In this document: in pieces, positions 46,122-58,909 of the stretch
Layout: each line of letters opens with the position of its first letter
How positions within the stretch are numbered: position 1 is the stretch's first letter
DNA from: Lunularia cruciata
Lineage: Eukaryota > Streptophyta > Marchantiopsida > Lunulariales > Lunulariaceae
Length of the DNA stretch: 64,000 nt
Reading direction: 5' to 3'
Assembly: GCA_948567375.1 (NCBI GenBank)
Contig: OX419761.1
Location: 47,716,243-47,780,242, forward strand
The notes under the pieces: generated by a model
Told to the model about the DNA's origin: nothing
The model's database searches: none
The model's input: only the letters and a program-made list of their open reading frames with translations
Program-made: the position numbers and the translations under genes

Positions 46122-49113
46122 TGGTTACTTGAATTGAGCATTTGGAGCAAAGATTTGCTAGCATGGCCATAGTTCAAAGGAGATCAAATTTAGATGTTGA
46201 GGCTTCTACCTCATATGGTAGTGATAGAGATATCTTGGACTTCATGTGTAGAGCAGTACAAGTAGATCCATCTACCGTAATGACTAAGAGTGCACTACAT
46301 GCTCCAAAGCCTAGAGGAGCATTAGTGGAGTTGGACCCACAAGGAGGAGAGGTTGGTAGATAGGTGAAACTTCCCTAGTCTTTTACACTCTCTAAGGCAC
46401 TACAAATAACATCCATGGTTCTTAGACTTCCTAGGGCAGGTATGGTAGGTGGTGATAGGGTGCATGATAGACTACATACTAGTTAGCCACTTGCTATTAC
46501 ACCAATTAAGTCTAGCTCAATGTTGGGTGCGGCTCTGTTTATATGAGCTTTCCATTATTTTCAACTAGTGACATGTTTACATTAAGAGTTGACCCAACCC
46601 TAATGTTCTAGTTGGTTGCCATGCTTTGTGATAGTACAAATGATGTGGTTCCTACTACTAGAGTAGAGGTGGTTGATAGTGGAGTTGAATAGGTTGAGGA
46701 GGATGGGATCCACTCAACAACTCGTGGTTTATGGCAAGTAGCAACGGCTAGATTGGAGGTGTTACCAACTAGACTGGCCTTTTAGTGTGGATGGTTTACA
46801 CATAGGGTTGTCCTATTGGATAACCAAGGGGTAATTTTTGTTTGGTAGGACCTTTAGGGAGGGTCTAAACACCACATAGGTCTTATTAGACTCTAGTGCG
46901 TAGCCCTTTATGTTGGGGAAGGCTGCAATTGTTGGTATAGAGTTACGGAAGATCGATGTGGAGAGGTATGCATTTCAGATCTAGATATCTCTAAGATGTA
47001 GTTCTACACAATATATCACATATGGAAAGCTTGTTTTTCAGATTCAGCCTGGTCATTTTACTAATAGCTCTATGGTGAGAGCTCACATCATTGCAACAAT
47101 AGTTGAGTCATATGATGTGTTAGTTAGGGGAGTAGTATTATACTCCATGGGTTTCAATATTGACTATTGGGAGGAAACAACCTCTTATAGACCAGATTGG
47201 CAATAAGGTGAGGGATGGGTATGTTGCCTACCAATATGCTTTAGTAGTTGTAGTCTTGGCTCACTATAGTCCAAGACCATGGTAACATCAATTTCAGCTT
47301 TCAGTGATTTTGTTACTTGTCTTGGTGACTTATTGGAGGGGAATGCCCATGTAGAAGATACTCTAGTACCAGAGGAGATCACTTGGATTTAGAGTACAAG
47401 CAAGATTGTTCTATCCACCTTGGATGTTCCATTGTGGAGTTCAAAGGAGGTATTGCAATGGCATGCGGATCAGATGGTGCAATAAGAATGGAGTCTTTGT
47501 ACCACTAGGAAACTAGTATGAGGATGAGCCTCCGGAGTTGATTACCTTAACACTTATGGATACCACACTCATTGCTTGGCAATATCTAGTAGAGGGAATA
47601 TGTCTATTGGAGTTATTTGATAGGATTAGCACTAGACTAGCTATGGTACTACATGCGGGTAAACGAGTATAGAGGAGTGGAGTCTTTGTACCACTAGGAA
47701 ACTAGTATGAGGATGAGCCTCCGGAGTTGATTACCTTAACACTTATGGATACCACACTCATTGCTTGGCAATATCTAGTAGAGGGAATATGTCTATTGGA
47801 GTTATTTGATAGGATTAGCACTAGACTAGCTATGGTACTACATGCGGGTATACGAGTATAGAGGTACTTGTATGTGGAGAGAGATGAGACTACTAGGTGA
47901 GTCTCTCTACATCATATAGTACACTTGGCCTACCAATTTCAGCAGTTAAGGTTTACCAAAAGACCCTACTAGTAGACATTTCCTTACTGGGGGCACAAGA
48001 TTTGGAGAGACACCACTCATTTGGTGATTTTTGGATGGCCATGTTAGGGACATACACATGCTAGCTAAGGTTTGGGTCTTTAGGATCCTCATTTTAGTGT
48101 GTTTTGGGAGATGTTATGTATACTACAATATCTCTAAGTTCATCAATCTATTTCTCCAGCTTACATTTTGAAGAACATGCCTTTGATGGGTGATTCTCAA
48201 AACTTGAGTGGTGGTGAGTACACATTAGGTCCATTCTTGGATAGGACCTACCATGTTGTTGGATGCAAGTAGAGTGGGATCATGGGCTCATTGTCTTCAT
48301 CTTTGGTGGACAAACCTTTTACCCATAGAGATTCTATAACATGCTTATGATGGGATTCAACAACTAGTCCACCTCACTATTGATGACATCTTGGATGTTG
48401 GGTGTCAATCTTAGATGGTGATAGTGGCTTATAGGTCACCTATGGTAATGGTGAACCTAGTTAGATAGCCTCAAGCTGCTTTTCCCACACTTATGATTTT
48501 CCTAAGCTCCCATGATTTTTGAGAGAGAAGTGCAAGACTTATTTGGAACTCACAATTACAGAATTGGTGGAGGCTAACACCAATGAGAGAGAGTGAGCAA
48601 TGGGTTTTCACATTGGTATTACCGTTATTCTAGCAATGTAAGAGTTCTCCATGAATTAAGTGTTAGGTCAAATTATGAACCTGAACTATTTGACTTGGAT
48701 TGTGAGTCTTGGCTTGGCAGAGCAACATAGGATGTGCTTGATAGGCATCACCACTCAAACACATGTGAGCTCTATGCTTATCAAGAAAATTCAGGCACAT
48801 GCTAGCAGTAATGGACCAAGTGGATAGGGTATTCTTGGGACATAACCAATGGCTACCAAGGAGAGTGGTCTACTTGGATTATGCCCTTGGTGCTTGTAGC
48901 CAAATCAAAGGGAGTTTTTCACACTGAAGTTAGGATCTCTAGTGGTTGGGAGCATGACACTACTACTCCCAAGGGCTCAATTAGTACGTCATACACTCCT
49001 ATGACAATTATAGATGATACTTGGGAGGAGCTAGATTTGGGACCCAAGCTTATAGGAGGGGAAAGACAGAGAGTTTGGAGGTTCTTGAGGAGCTACACAA
49101 GTTTTTTTGCCTT
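46122..49113 (+). mobile_element. Family-B gypsy fragment, copy B3 (gag end to RT start)
   Basis: Plus-strand B sequence parallel to 52297-55190 of B4. It starts in the gag/nucleocapsid tail (EQRFASMAIVQRRSNLDVEA), continues through protease (LLDS.A and FMLGKAAIVG blocks near 46880-46940) and the unrecognised spacer, and ends in the RT finger region (DTWEELDLGPKLIGG, WRFLRSYTSFFAL) where the B4 LTR begins. Heavy decay: stops throughout and one 189-bp tandem duplication. Confidence 0.8.
47487..47864 (+). repeat. 189-bp tandem duplication in B3
   Basis: The blocks 47487-47675 and 47676-47864 are nearly identical, with about two differences (for example GTAAACGAG against GTATACGAG), and lie head to tail. 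B4 has a single copy of the region. The near-identity points to a recent event in an otherwise old fragment. Confidence 0.93.
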
Positions 49114-49566
49114 GTCATGCCATTTTTAATGTCACATCTAGATTGCTCGGACACTGGAGTTGCAGTGATAGTAGTTAGAGGTATTTTAGCAATTTCCCAT
49201 AGATTACTTTTCGACAGTCAGATTTTGTGTTCAAGGTATTGACTTCACGGTAGAGCCCACAGTCACTTTGCACCATTTGTACCATTGAGTATGCCATTAG
49301 TGGGACCGTTAGGGTTCTAGACCTAGCTCGAGTCCAAGGGTATACTTTTGAAGTGCAACTCTAGAGAGCTCACTTCTCTGATGTTGAGCCTTCGAGTTCA
49401 TGGCTATGGTAGACAGAAGCCAGCAAGCATCACCTAGATTCTCTTAGCTAGAGTAGGTGAGGCTTGACTGTACTTAGTGCCCAGTTGTTGGCAATTTATA
49501 GAGTGACAAATCAAGTACTAATTTGAATTGAGTTGATTTGAGAGGTGGAAACAATCTGGTTACATC
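49114..49566 (+). repeat. 5' LTR of B4 (core type only)
   Basis: TGTCATGCC...CTGGTTACA, matching 36735-37182 in reverse orientation. The following bases TCAGAGAAGTGAAGTC resemble those after the B1 5' LTR, but I cannot match them to a known tRNA primer site. No ~105-bp bracketing repeats. Confidence 0.82.
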
Positions 49567-50770
49567 AGAGAAGTGAAGTCAAGGGGAAATCGGGTGCAGG
49601 AATTGAGAGTATTGGTGGTATCTCCAAGACTCATTGATTGATAGTAGCTCGATTGGAGCTCAAGTTTTCCCTACTGTGCAGAAGCTTGTTCAATTGATGT
49701 AGATTTGGCAGTGAGATAGACGGTGTGCGGAAGCACTGGCCAATTTTTGAGCAAAGAAGAAGCAAATTTTGAGCAATGGTTGTGATTTGAGCTTAGGAAG
49801 TGAAGATAGGACCAATTTGTTACGAGTTGGGCTTAGAAAGTGAATTGAAGGTGGAGTTAGGAACCTACTCCCGTGAAATTGTGATTTGGAGAAACCCATT
49901 TTTTCAATTTAGCTTGAGTGAAGAGTTAGCAGAGGATTTGGCGGTAAGCCAACTTTAGGGTTTATGTCAGGTTTTACATCAAGATTTGCTAGAGTTTATG
50001 TCACATTTTGGTCAGATTTGGAGGAGTTTTGCTAGTTGGCTAGATTTGGAGGAGTTTCACTTGTTGGCCAGATTTAGAAAAGTTTTGCAAGTTTGGAGGA
50101 GTTTCATAGATTTGGGAGGAGTTTTGCAAGATTTGGAGAGGGTTCAAAGTGGCAAGAAGAAATGCCTCATTTGGCTGAACTTTGAGGCATAGGGCTCTAT
50201 GAGACGAGCTTTTCCTCATTGTTTGGAAAAATCTGCCCATCCTGCTAGATTGTACGCAACAAGGTTTGACTCCTAGATCTCTTGTTCCTAGACTAGTGCC
50301 CTAACCAATTGGTCCACACTCAATTGTTGTCCTAGTGATTGTGCTATTGTTATCTATACACTTGTAGCTTTGGCTAGGAGAGGCAGTTTGATCCCATTCT
50401 TGGTGATCCTGGTAGCTTAGGATATACATACAAACTTCTCTTGTGTCAAATACCAAATGGTGGCAGAGTCAGCTCCATATTGCTATATAAGATGGAGAAT
50501 TTTTGTTTACATTTCTTGTGATTGAACCCCCTCCATTCTCTACATCCTATTTGTGCACCACGTTTGTGTGAAGTGCCCTGAATTTAGATTGTTGGTGCTC
50601 TGGTGTGTTCTTGGTAGTGAGGCTGGAGTAATGCCCAGTCAGACTACCTTGTTTCTCTCTATTGAGGCAGGAAGTGATGACCTATAGATCGTGAGAGTGC
50701 GTGTTGTGATGGTAGGTTATAGGTTTCCTTTTCCCCTAGTGTAGTTATCTCAGTTAGGGTTACATTAGCG
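49567..50770 (+). other. Leader of B4 with degenerate ~28-bp tandem repeats
   Basis: Untranslated leader. At 50005-50150 variants of AGATTTGGAGGAGTTT recur about five times. At about 50200-50400 there is sequence absent from the B1 leader, including a tRNA-like remnant on the minus strand. No coding function is apparent. Confidence 0.6.
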
Positions 50771-52560
50771 GGTGGTGCTTTGTGGGTATTGGCACTTGGT
50801 GGTGCTCAATTGGTGTTGGCACTTGGTGGAGTACTTGCGGTTGCAATTGCACTTGGTGGTTCCGATTTGTGGTTACTTTGTCACTACAAAGTTCTTTGGA
50901 GATTCCAGAGGAGTTAGCCCTGCAATACACAATGGGTTTACTTGGAGTGGCACTCGGTATCAGCTTGTATCTTAGGTTCTATTGAGGGAGAAGATTGACT
51001 CTGAATTAGAGTTTGACACAAGAGTTGATTCAATTGAGAGTGCACTTGGCATGTCCGCACCATTGTTGTGGGACATGGACAGATTTATGGGGCCTCCAAA
51101 GGGCCTAGGCATTACTCTGGTACAGTGGGTACCATTGAGTTGGATGACTTCATCCAGGAGTTTGATAATTAGTGTGATTTGCAGTAGATGCAAAACCCGA
51201 CTTTGTTTACACCTTTTATGGCATGGAAGGGATTGTTTCATCACTTGGAAGGTCCGCCAATGGACAACTATCATAAGTTTAGGAAAGCTCATTTGGAGGA
51301 GATTGAGTTATGGAGACAATATTGGTCTCCAAACTATGTCTATATCACTTCAAGCTTGGTTGCCAAGAGTAGATTGGTTGTACCCACAAGTTCTAACTCA
51401 AGTAGGGTTGGTGGAGCTAGCGGGGGTGCACTAGCTAGAGATAGTGCTACCACAAGTGGATACCACTATAGGAGGTGGTGTGGTACTGGGGTTTAATCCC
51501 ATGGTGGAGTTCTTCTAGTGTTTGAGGCAGAACTACCAGGGAGTACAAACTGACAAGTTGAGGAGCTTGCAAGAGTTCCAGCAAAAGGTTGGAGAGAGCC
51601 TATGCAAGGCATACACTTGCATGAGGTGGCTGATCAGTTTCACTTAGAGAGTTATTGCGGCCCAAGAAATCCCATTTTAGTATGGGATACTAGACAAGGA
51701 GTCATGATGTAGAGTTCGTGATGCTATGTTGTTATAGGCTACTTTGCCTACTTTGGCAGTGGTCTTTGGTTTGGCTGAGCATATTGAGCTCAACATGGTG
51801 GAGGAGAGGGTGGTGACATCTAGATTTGGTAGGGAGACCTCATCCATAGTTGTTACTTCTTCTAGAGTGCAGCAAAGTGCACCACGTCCAGATGGTTTTT
51901 GAGGATAGGGTGGACAGCCTAGATCCTATGGAGCAAGTAAAGGGCCTACTATAGTTAGACCCTTACCTTCCTTTTCAAGTCAGCAACAACTAGTGAGTGG
52001 TAGTATTGCTTGTTGGACTTGTGGTGGACCTCACCATAAGAAAGAGTGTACTCAAGGTAGCAGACTTGATACCTCTAGTGCATCACAGCCAACATAGAGG
52101 CAGTGTGAGCATTGCCATAGATTTGGTCACACTAATGATCGGTGCTTTGACCTACACCCGGAGTTACCAAGTGGTAGGGCTACTATAGCAGGTAGTAGAG
52201 GAGCTCTAGTTCATGGAGGACAAGGTGGTAGAGGTGGTGGTAGAAGATCTACACCTAGTAGGGGTGCAATACCTGCCCTTACTTTTGATAGAGCTATGGC
52301 TACTTGGATTGAGCAGTTGGAGCAAAGATTAGCTAGTATGGCCATTGCTCAAAGGAGATCAAATTTGGGTGCTGAGGCTTCCACCTCATATGTTGGTGAT
52401 AGAGATGATTTGGACTTCATGTGCCAAGTATCACAGGTAGATGTATCTACAGCAATGACTAGGAGTGCAATACGTGCTCCAAAGCTTAGAGGAGCATTAG
52501 TGGAGTTGGATCCACAAAGAGGAGAGGTTGGGAGATAAATCAAACTTCCCCAGTCTTTCA
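50771..52560 (+). pseudogene. Gag of B4 with two CCHC-type knuckles
   Basis: N-terminal blocks FDTRVDSIESALGMSAPLLW and FTPFMAWKGLFHHLEGPP match B1. The nucleocapsid part near 52010-52170 has CWTCGGPHHKKEC and CEHCHRFGHTNDRC. The second is a perfect CX2CX4HX4C; the first has irregular spacing. The Gag tail EQLEQRLASMAIAQRRSNLG follows. Stops separate the pieces. Confidence 0.78.
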
Positions 52561-55070
52561 CCCTATTTGAGTTATTGTAGAAAACATCTATGGCTCCTAG
52601 ATGTCCCAATGTAGGTGTGGTAGGTGGTGATGGGGTGCATGATGAACTACCTACTAGTCAACCACCTGCTACTACACAAACTAAGTTTAGCACAATGTTG
52701 GGGGCGGCTCAGCTGATTATGCGGTGCCCTTTGTTTTCAGCTAATGACATGTTTACATTGGGAGTTGACCTAGCCCAAGTGTTCTCATTGGCTACCATGC
52801 TTTGTGAGAGTACAGATGATATGGTTCCTATTACTACAGCAGAGGTGGTTGATAGTAGAGCTGACTTGGTTGAGGAGCATGGGATATGTTCAGCGACCAG
52901 TGGTTTATGACAAGCAACAACAACTAGACTAGAGGAGTTGCCAACTAGACCGGTGTTTGAGAGAGCACGGTTCACACCTAGTGTTTTCCTATTGGATAAC
53001 CAGAGGGGGATTTTCCACTTGGTGGGACCTTTAGGGAAGGTCTATACACAATAGAGAGTCTTGTGAGACTTTGGTGCATAATCTTTTATGTTGGGGAAGG
53101 TTGCAGTAGTCGGTCTGGAGTTATGAAAGATTGATATGGAAAGGTGTCCATTTCAGATCTAAACATCTCTAGGTGGTGGTTCGACATAGTACATCACACA
53201 TGGGAAGCTTGTTGTCCAAGTTCAATCTAGTCATCCAATTAATAGCTTGGTGGTCAGAGCTTTAGCTATTGCGACAATAACTGAGTCATATGATGTGCTA
53301 GTTGGGGGAGCAGTGTTGTATCCTATGGGTTTCAATATTGACTATTGGAAGGAGATAGTCTCCTATAGACCAGGTTGGTAGTCTGGTGAGGGACGAGTAT
53401 GTTGCCTACCAGTATGCTTCAATAGTGGCAGTCTTGGCTCATTACAATCCGGGACCATGGCAGCATCAGTTTCAGCTTTCAATGGTGTAGTTAGTTGGTT
53501 TGGTGATTTATTGAAGGGGAATGCCCATGCAGAGGATACTCAAGTACCATAGGAGATCACTCAGATTTGGAGTGCAAGTGTGATTGTTCCATCCACCTTG
53601 GATGTTCCATTGTGGAGTTCAGAGGAGACATTGCAGTAACATGCAGATTGGTTGGTGCAGTAAGCTTGGAGTGGAGCCTTTGTACCACCCAATAGATGAG
53701 TGTGAAGATGAGCCTCCAAAGTCAATTACCTTGACACCTCTAGATACCACACTCATTGCTTGGCAACATCCAATAGAGGGAGTATGTCTATCGGAGTTGT
53801 TCGGTGGGATTAGCACCAGATTAGTTGTGGTCCTATAGGCGGGTATACGAGTACAAAGGTACTTGTATATGGAGAGAGATGAGACTACTAGGTGAGTCTC
53901 TCTATATCATATGGCACACTTAGCCTATCAGTATCTAGAGTTATTACTGATATCAGCAGTCAAAGGTTACCATAAGACCCTACCAATAGACATTTCCTTA
54001 CTAGGGGCACATGATCTGGAAAGACATGGGCCTATTCACTTGGGGATTTCTGGATGGCCATGTCAAGGACATACACGTGCTAGCCGAGGTTTGGGTCTTC
54101 AGGATCCTTGTTCTTGTGTGTTTTGGGAGATATTATAGGTACTACAACATCTCTAGGTTCATCAGTCCTTTTCTCCAGCTTACCTTTTGGAGAGTGTTCC
54201 TTTGATGGGTGATTCTTGCACCAAAGTGGTGGTAAGTACACATCAAGTGCATTCTTGGATGGGACCTGTTGTATTGTTAGATGCAGCTAGAGTGGGATCA
54301 CGGGCCCATTGTCTTTGTCTTTGGTGGATGAACCTCTTACCCATAGAGGTTCTATAGTGTACATATGATGGGATTCAGCAACTAAACCACATCCTTGTTG
54401 ATGATATCTTGGATGTGGGGCGTCAGTCTCAGACATTGTTAGTAGTTGATAGGTCACCTATGGCAGTGGTAAACCTCGTTGGACAGCCTAGAGCCACTTT
54501 TCCCACACTTATGAGTTTCCCATGCTCTCATGCTTTTTGAGAGGAAGGACTTGGACTTGTTTGGGACTCATAGTTACAGCAATTAGTGGAGCCCAATGCC
54601 AATGAGAGATAGTGGGCAATGGGTTTTCACACTAGTATTATCACTATTCTAGCAATATCAAAGGCATCCAGGTGTCAGGTATTAGATCAAGCTATGGACT
54701 TGAACTGTTCGACCTAGATTGTGAACCTTGGTTTGGCAAAGCAGTGTAGGATGCACTTGATAGGCATCACCACTTGGACACTTGTGAGCCTTGTACCTAT
54801 CGAGACGATTCAGGCACATGCTAGGAGCAATGGACCAAGTGGACATGGTATTCTTGGGACACAACCAGTAGCTACTAGGGAGAGTGGTCTACTTGGATTC
54901 CATCCAGGTGAGTGTGGGCTATTTGGAATACACTGTTGGTCCACTTGGGATGCAGCTAGAGGACATGTGGAGCTTGCAGCTAGAGTGGAGGGAGTTTTTC
55001 ACATAGAGGTTGGAACCTCTAGTGGTCGGCGGCATGATACTAATGCTCCCAAGGGCCCAATGTAGCAGCC
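52561..55070 (+). pseudogene. Protease remnant and long unrecognised spacer of B4
   Basis: The protease site near 53050-53110 is eroded (DFGA, then FMLGKVAVVGLEL). The spacer conserves blocks seen in B1 and B5: STLDVPLWSSEETLQ, PIDECEDEPPKSI, LLGAHDLERHGPIH and RGLGLQDPCSCVFWEIL, then SGHGILGTQPVATRESGL. I do not recognise a domain. The length matches the other copies. Confidence 0.6.
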
Positions 55071-56404
55071 AATCAATACATCTTCCACTCTTATGACAAT
55101 TACAGAGGATACTTGGGAGCCAGATCTTGGACCCAAGCTTATAGGAGAGGACAGACAAAGAGTTTGGAGGTTCTTGAGGAGCTATACGAGTTGTTTTGCC
55201 TTTAGTATGAAGGATTTGAGTGCTCTAAAGGGACTTGGTATATGGAGTGAGCTAACTAGTGATACACTAGTTTTCCGACGTCCTTATTGCTATTAGGACA
55301 TAGAGAGGATATTGATTTAGAGCTGGAGTAGAGAGCTCTTTGAGGCTGGTTTGGTGGAGATCTCACATAGAGAATATGCATCAGCTCCAATAATGTTATC
55401 CAAGAAGGATATGCATGGCAACTACACAGATAGGCGGATGTGTGGAGATTACCATCCTATCAACCGACAAACTAGGGCTGATTGGTATGCCATGCCTACA
55501 CCGGAGGAGATTTTTGATGCAATTGGGCATGCAAAGGTCTTTGATACTTTGGATCTTTTAGTGGGATATCATAAGTTGCCGATCAGGGTGGAAGATAAGT
55601 CCAAGATAGCATTTTGGGCTATTGAATGTGTTATATTGATATGTTATATCAGTGGTGGTTCTTGCCATTTGGTTAAAGAATGCTCCTGCTAAGTTCCAAA
55701 GTGTCATGGATACAATCTTAGCTAGATTGGATTTTGCTTGGTGCTATATTGATGACATTTTAGTCTATAGCACTACTGTGGAGGAGCATGAGAGACAGTT
55801 GTTGGAGGTGTTTGAGAGGTTGAGATCTCATGGACTCAAATTACATCTTGGGAAGTGTAGGTTCTTCCATGAGTAGGTTGAGTATCTGGGTCACACTATC
55901 TACCCCAGAGGACTTGGTGTTCAGTAGACCAAGCTGGAGGCTATTGCATGTATTCCTTGGCCTATGGATGTGAGCATAGTGCGAGCATTCCTTGGGTTAG
56001 CAAACTTGGATCGCCACTATGTTAGAGGATTTAGTGCCGTTGCCAAGGCCTTGACAAAGTTGACCAAGCTTACACATGAGTGGTGTTGGGGAGATGAGTA
56101 GGAGAAAGCTTTTGTAGAGCTCAAGGAGCGGTTGATATCTTCTCCTATTTTGAGGAGACCGATCAGAGGACGACCATTTTAGGTTCATACTGATTAGAGT
56201 ATGTTGGGGCTTGGAGCAGTGCTCATCCAACATGATGATGAGAGGAAGGAGTTTATGGTTGCTTATGCTAGTCACTCCAACAATCAATGAAGGCAAAGTA
56301 TAGTTCATATGAGGGAGAGTGCTTGGCAATAGCACATTTAGTATGGACAGTAGCACATTTCCAATGTTACCAATTTGGTAACCCCTTCACTCTCATCACT
56401 GATC
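55071..56404 (+). pseudogene. Reverse transcriptase and partial RNase H of B4
   Basis: RT motifs: MLSKKDMHGNYTDRRMCGDY, FDAIGHAKVFDTLDLLVGYH and CYIDDILVYSTTVEEHERQL. A frame change lies near 55650. RNase H (56180-56404) is cut at the front part of the family's FTLITDH block, where X was inserted. Confidence 0.88.
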
Positions 56405-56631
56405 TGTAACACCCATTTGTGCATGTGTGTGGTATTGTAATATTTAGCTTGGTATTACAAATACTTGAGAGATATTATTTATATAGAGATAAAGGATGGT
56501 TCTACATTAATCATGATTAGCTAAATTTATTCATAGCTAAGATAGAGGGGACTTTGGAGGAAGTGGAAAAGATGAGCACCACTATTTTGGATTCTAGTGT
56601 GTTGACTTGGTATTATTCTTAGGTGTTTGGT
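56405..56631. mobile_element. LTR fragment X of an unidentified retrotransposon
   Basis: 227 bp starting TGTAACACCC, a start common to plant gypsy LTRs, at a sharp break in B4 RNase H. It ends where the A3 LTR begins (TGTAATAGTATGG). It matches neither family A nor B in this window. Its remainder should lie beyond A3, outside the window. Confidence 0.5.
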
Positions 56632-57021
56632 TGTAATAGTATGGAGTTTAGTGACATAGTTAGTAAGGCTAACAAAGTAGAGAATAAGCCAAATTAGCCT
56701 AGAATATTCCAAAAGCATCTAGGAAGCTTCTTGGGAAGCTTCCCGACTAGTTAACTTGCGCTTCTAGAAGCTTCTAACTAGCTTAGCTTGCATGCCAAGT
56801 AGGTAGCTTCTAGAAAGAAGCTTCTTGAGAAGCTTCCTAGTTGACTTGCTTTGCACTCTAAGAAAGCGGCTCAAGGAAGCTTCTTGAGAAGCTTCTCAAT
56901 GGCCTTGTATGCTAAGGCCAAGGCCGAAGCTCATGCTAGGCATTTGGAGTTTTCTCTCATTCAAGTGTCCTAATGTGAGTTTCCATTCTCATATTTCTCT
57001 TCTTGGTCTTGGTCTTTTACA
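56632..57021 (+). repeat. 5' LTR of A3, heat-shock pentamers kept, TATA box lost
   Basis: TGTAATAGTATGG...GGTCTTTTACA. CTTCT-AGAAG-CTTCT lies at 56761-56775, with further GAAGCTTC palindromes. Where the other copies have CTACCTATAAATACC, this LTR reads CTAAGGCC, so a short deletion removed the TATA box. Confidence 0.88.
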
Positions 57022-58078
57022 TTGGTATCAGAGTAGGAATGGGATGGATGGAATTTATGGACCACCAAATCCACTTCCACTAAACCATTGGGATTTTCAT
57101 GTCCAGATATTACTCAAGCATCATTTCATACAATTCATCACCTCGCGCTTTGGGCAGGATTTTCTACATACGATCACCATGTCTGAGGAACCCTTGATAC
57201 TTTCGGTTGTAACTTATGGAGAACGGTGGACATGTTGCATCTATGTGTTAATCAATTAGAGAAAGTGAGAGTAGTGGGATAGAGTAGTAGCTATGGTAGC
57301 AATATTGGACGTCATCCTTGTGATGCAGCAACAAATTGAGCACTTGACTCAATTGCTGGATGAATGAGATCAGTAACAACGAGAACATATAGAGAGAGTG
57401 CCAATTTGAGATGGAGAAGATTGCATTTGATTTCCAAAGCCCAAGGTGTTTGAAGGCAAGAATATTCCATGCACAGTGGAGAAGTTTTTGTTTGACTACA
57501 AATGTTACTTTGAAGCCACCAATCTTCAAGATGAACGGAAATAGATTCTCTTGCCCTCTAGCCAATTAGATGGTGTGGCAAAATTTGGTGGCGATTTTGA
57601 GTAGAGCGAGCTGAACGACAGATTGTTGCACCAATTTTGACATGGGTAGAGATCAAGGATGCAATATTAGGTTGCTTTCAAACTATAAATGCCATCTGCG
57701 CCGCATGAGATAAATTGGCGGAGTTGAAGCAAGTTGGCTCAGTAAGGAGCTACATCACACAATTTCAGAATATCATCATGCAGATTCCAAATATATAAGA
57801 GGTGAAGTTCTAGATCAATTTGGGTGGGGATTGAAGTCACGAACCAAAGTGGAGGTGACCATGCGAGAACCACAAAATGTAGAAGAAGCCATGCAATTGG
57901 TTGAGCACTTTGATTCCTTGGTTGCGACAACTTGGTCTTGCCCTTGATCTACACAAGACCTACGTGAACACTATGCATGGGTGGAAGAACCGGCACAATG
58001 GAGATTGATGATATCAAATAGAGACCACTTGGTACAATGGATAGAGAAAGATTACAAAAATATGGAGGTTGTTTTTAT
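56632..58078 (+). mobile_element. Family-A gypsy element, copy A3 (5' LTR and gag only)
   Basis: Plus-strand family-A copy: 5' LTR 56632-57021, tRNA-iMet site TTGGTATCAGAG at 57022-57033, gag from about 57290. It ends inside the zinc-knuckle codons at TTTTATTG, where B5 begins; A1 and A2 continue through this point. Gag shows FWVSDLW-like decay, with recognisable blocks such as RDKLAELKQVGS in broken frames. Confidence 0.85.
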
Positions 58079-58740
58079 TGTCATGTGTATATACATCGCT
58101 ACACAACATACATCGCTGTCAACATCATACACTATAGAAGCAAAACTCACACATAAGTCATACATAGACTCTAAAGTGCCACAATAATCAGATTGCTTAC
58201 CACTCTCAACTCAACTCAACTCAGATCAGTACTTGATCCGTCACTCTATAAACTGCCAACAACTAGGGACTGATTACAATCAAGCCACACTCACTCAAGC
58301 ATAGAGAAATCAAGTGACGCTCGCCGGCCTCTATCCACCATAGCCATGAACTCGAAGGCTCAACATCAAAGAAGTGAGCTCTCTGGAGCTCACTTTGAAA
58401 CTATACCCCTTGGACTTGAGCTAGCTCTGAAACCCTAATGGTCCCGCTGATGGCACACTCGACGGTGTGAATGGTGCAAAGTGATGGTGGGCCCCATCGT
58501 GAAGTCAGTACCCCAAACATGAAATCTGACCATCGGAAAGTAGTCTTTGAGAAACTATTGAAATAACTCTAACTACTATCACTAGAACTCTAGTGTCTGA
58601 GCATCTAGATGCGGCACTACAAATGGTGTGACAGCTGTTGTGCGTATATACATCGCTACACAACATACATCATTGTCAACATCAAACATTATAGAAGCAC
58701 AACTCACACATAAGTCATACATAAACTCTAAAGTGCCACA
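58079..58740 (-). repeat. 3' LTR of B5, with bracketing ~105-bp repeats
   Basis: Outer repeat 58079-58183 and inner repeat 58636-58740 differ by about ten bases and flank a ~450-bp core. Both begin TGT..TG.GTATATACATCG and end GTGCCACA on the plus strand. A polypurine tract (plus-strand ATTGCCCCCC) follows. Confidence 0.8.
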
Positions 58741-58909
58741 ATTGCCCCCCTAGTTGGCGGTTAGGTCCTTCTAACTCCAGATAACCATCTACTCTAAGTA
58801 TATGGTATACTCTCTAATGGGCAAAGATCAGGAAGCCGGGTGCTATGGTGCCCCATCATTAGTCGCATGTCTGCAATCTATACCATATAAAGAATGAACT
58901 AGCTATAGG

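Larger units (their letters stand above)
49114..56404 (+). mobile_element. Family-B gypsy element, copy B4 (5' LTR to RNase H)
   Basis: Plus-strand B element inserted into the RT start of B3. It runs 5' LTR, leader, gag, protease, spacer, RT and RNase H, then breaks in RNase H at CACTGATC where LTR fragment X begins. The integrase and 3' LTR are not in this window and should lie to the right of it. Confidence 0.85.

Noticed and set aside
50225-50325. tRNA-like sequence on the minus strand (GACCAATTGGTTAGGGC followed by GGAGTCAAACC)
   Set aside because: It resembles A-box and B-box regions, but the anticodon stem does not pair and the B box is imperfect. It is at best a tRNA-derived remnant in the B4 leader, not a tRNA gene.
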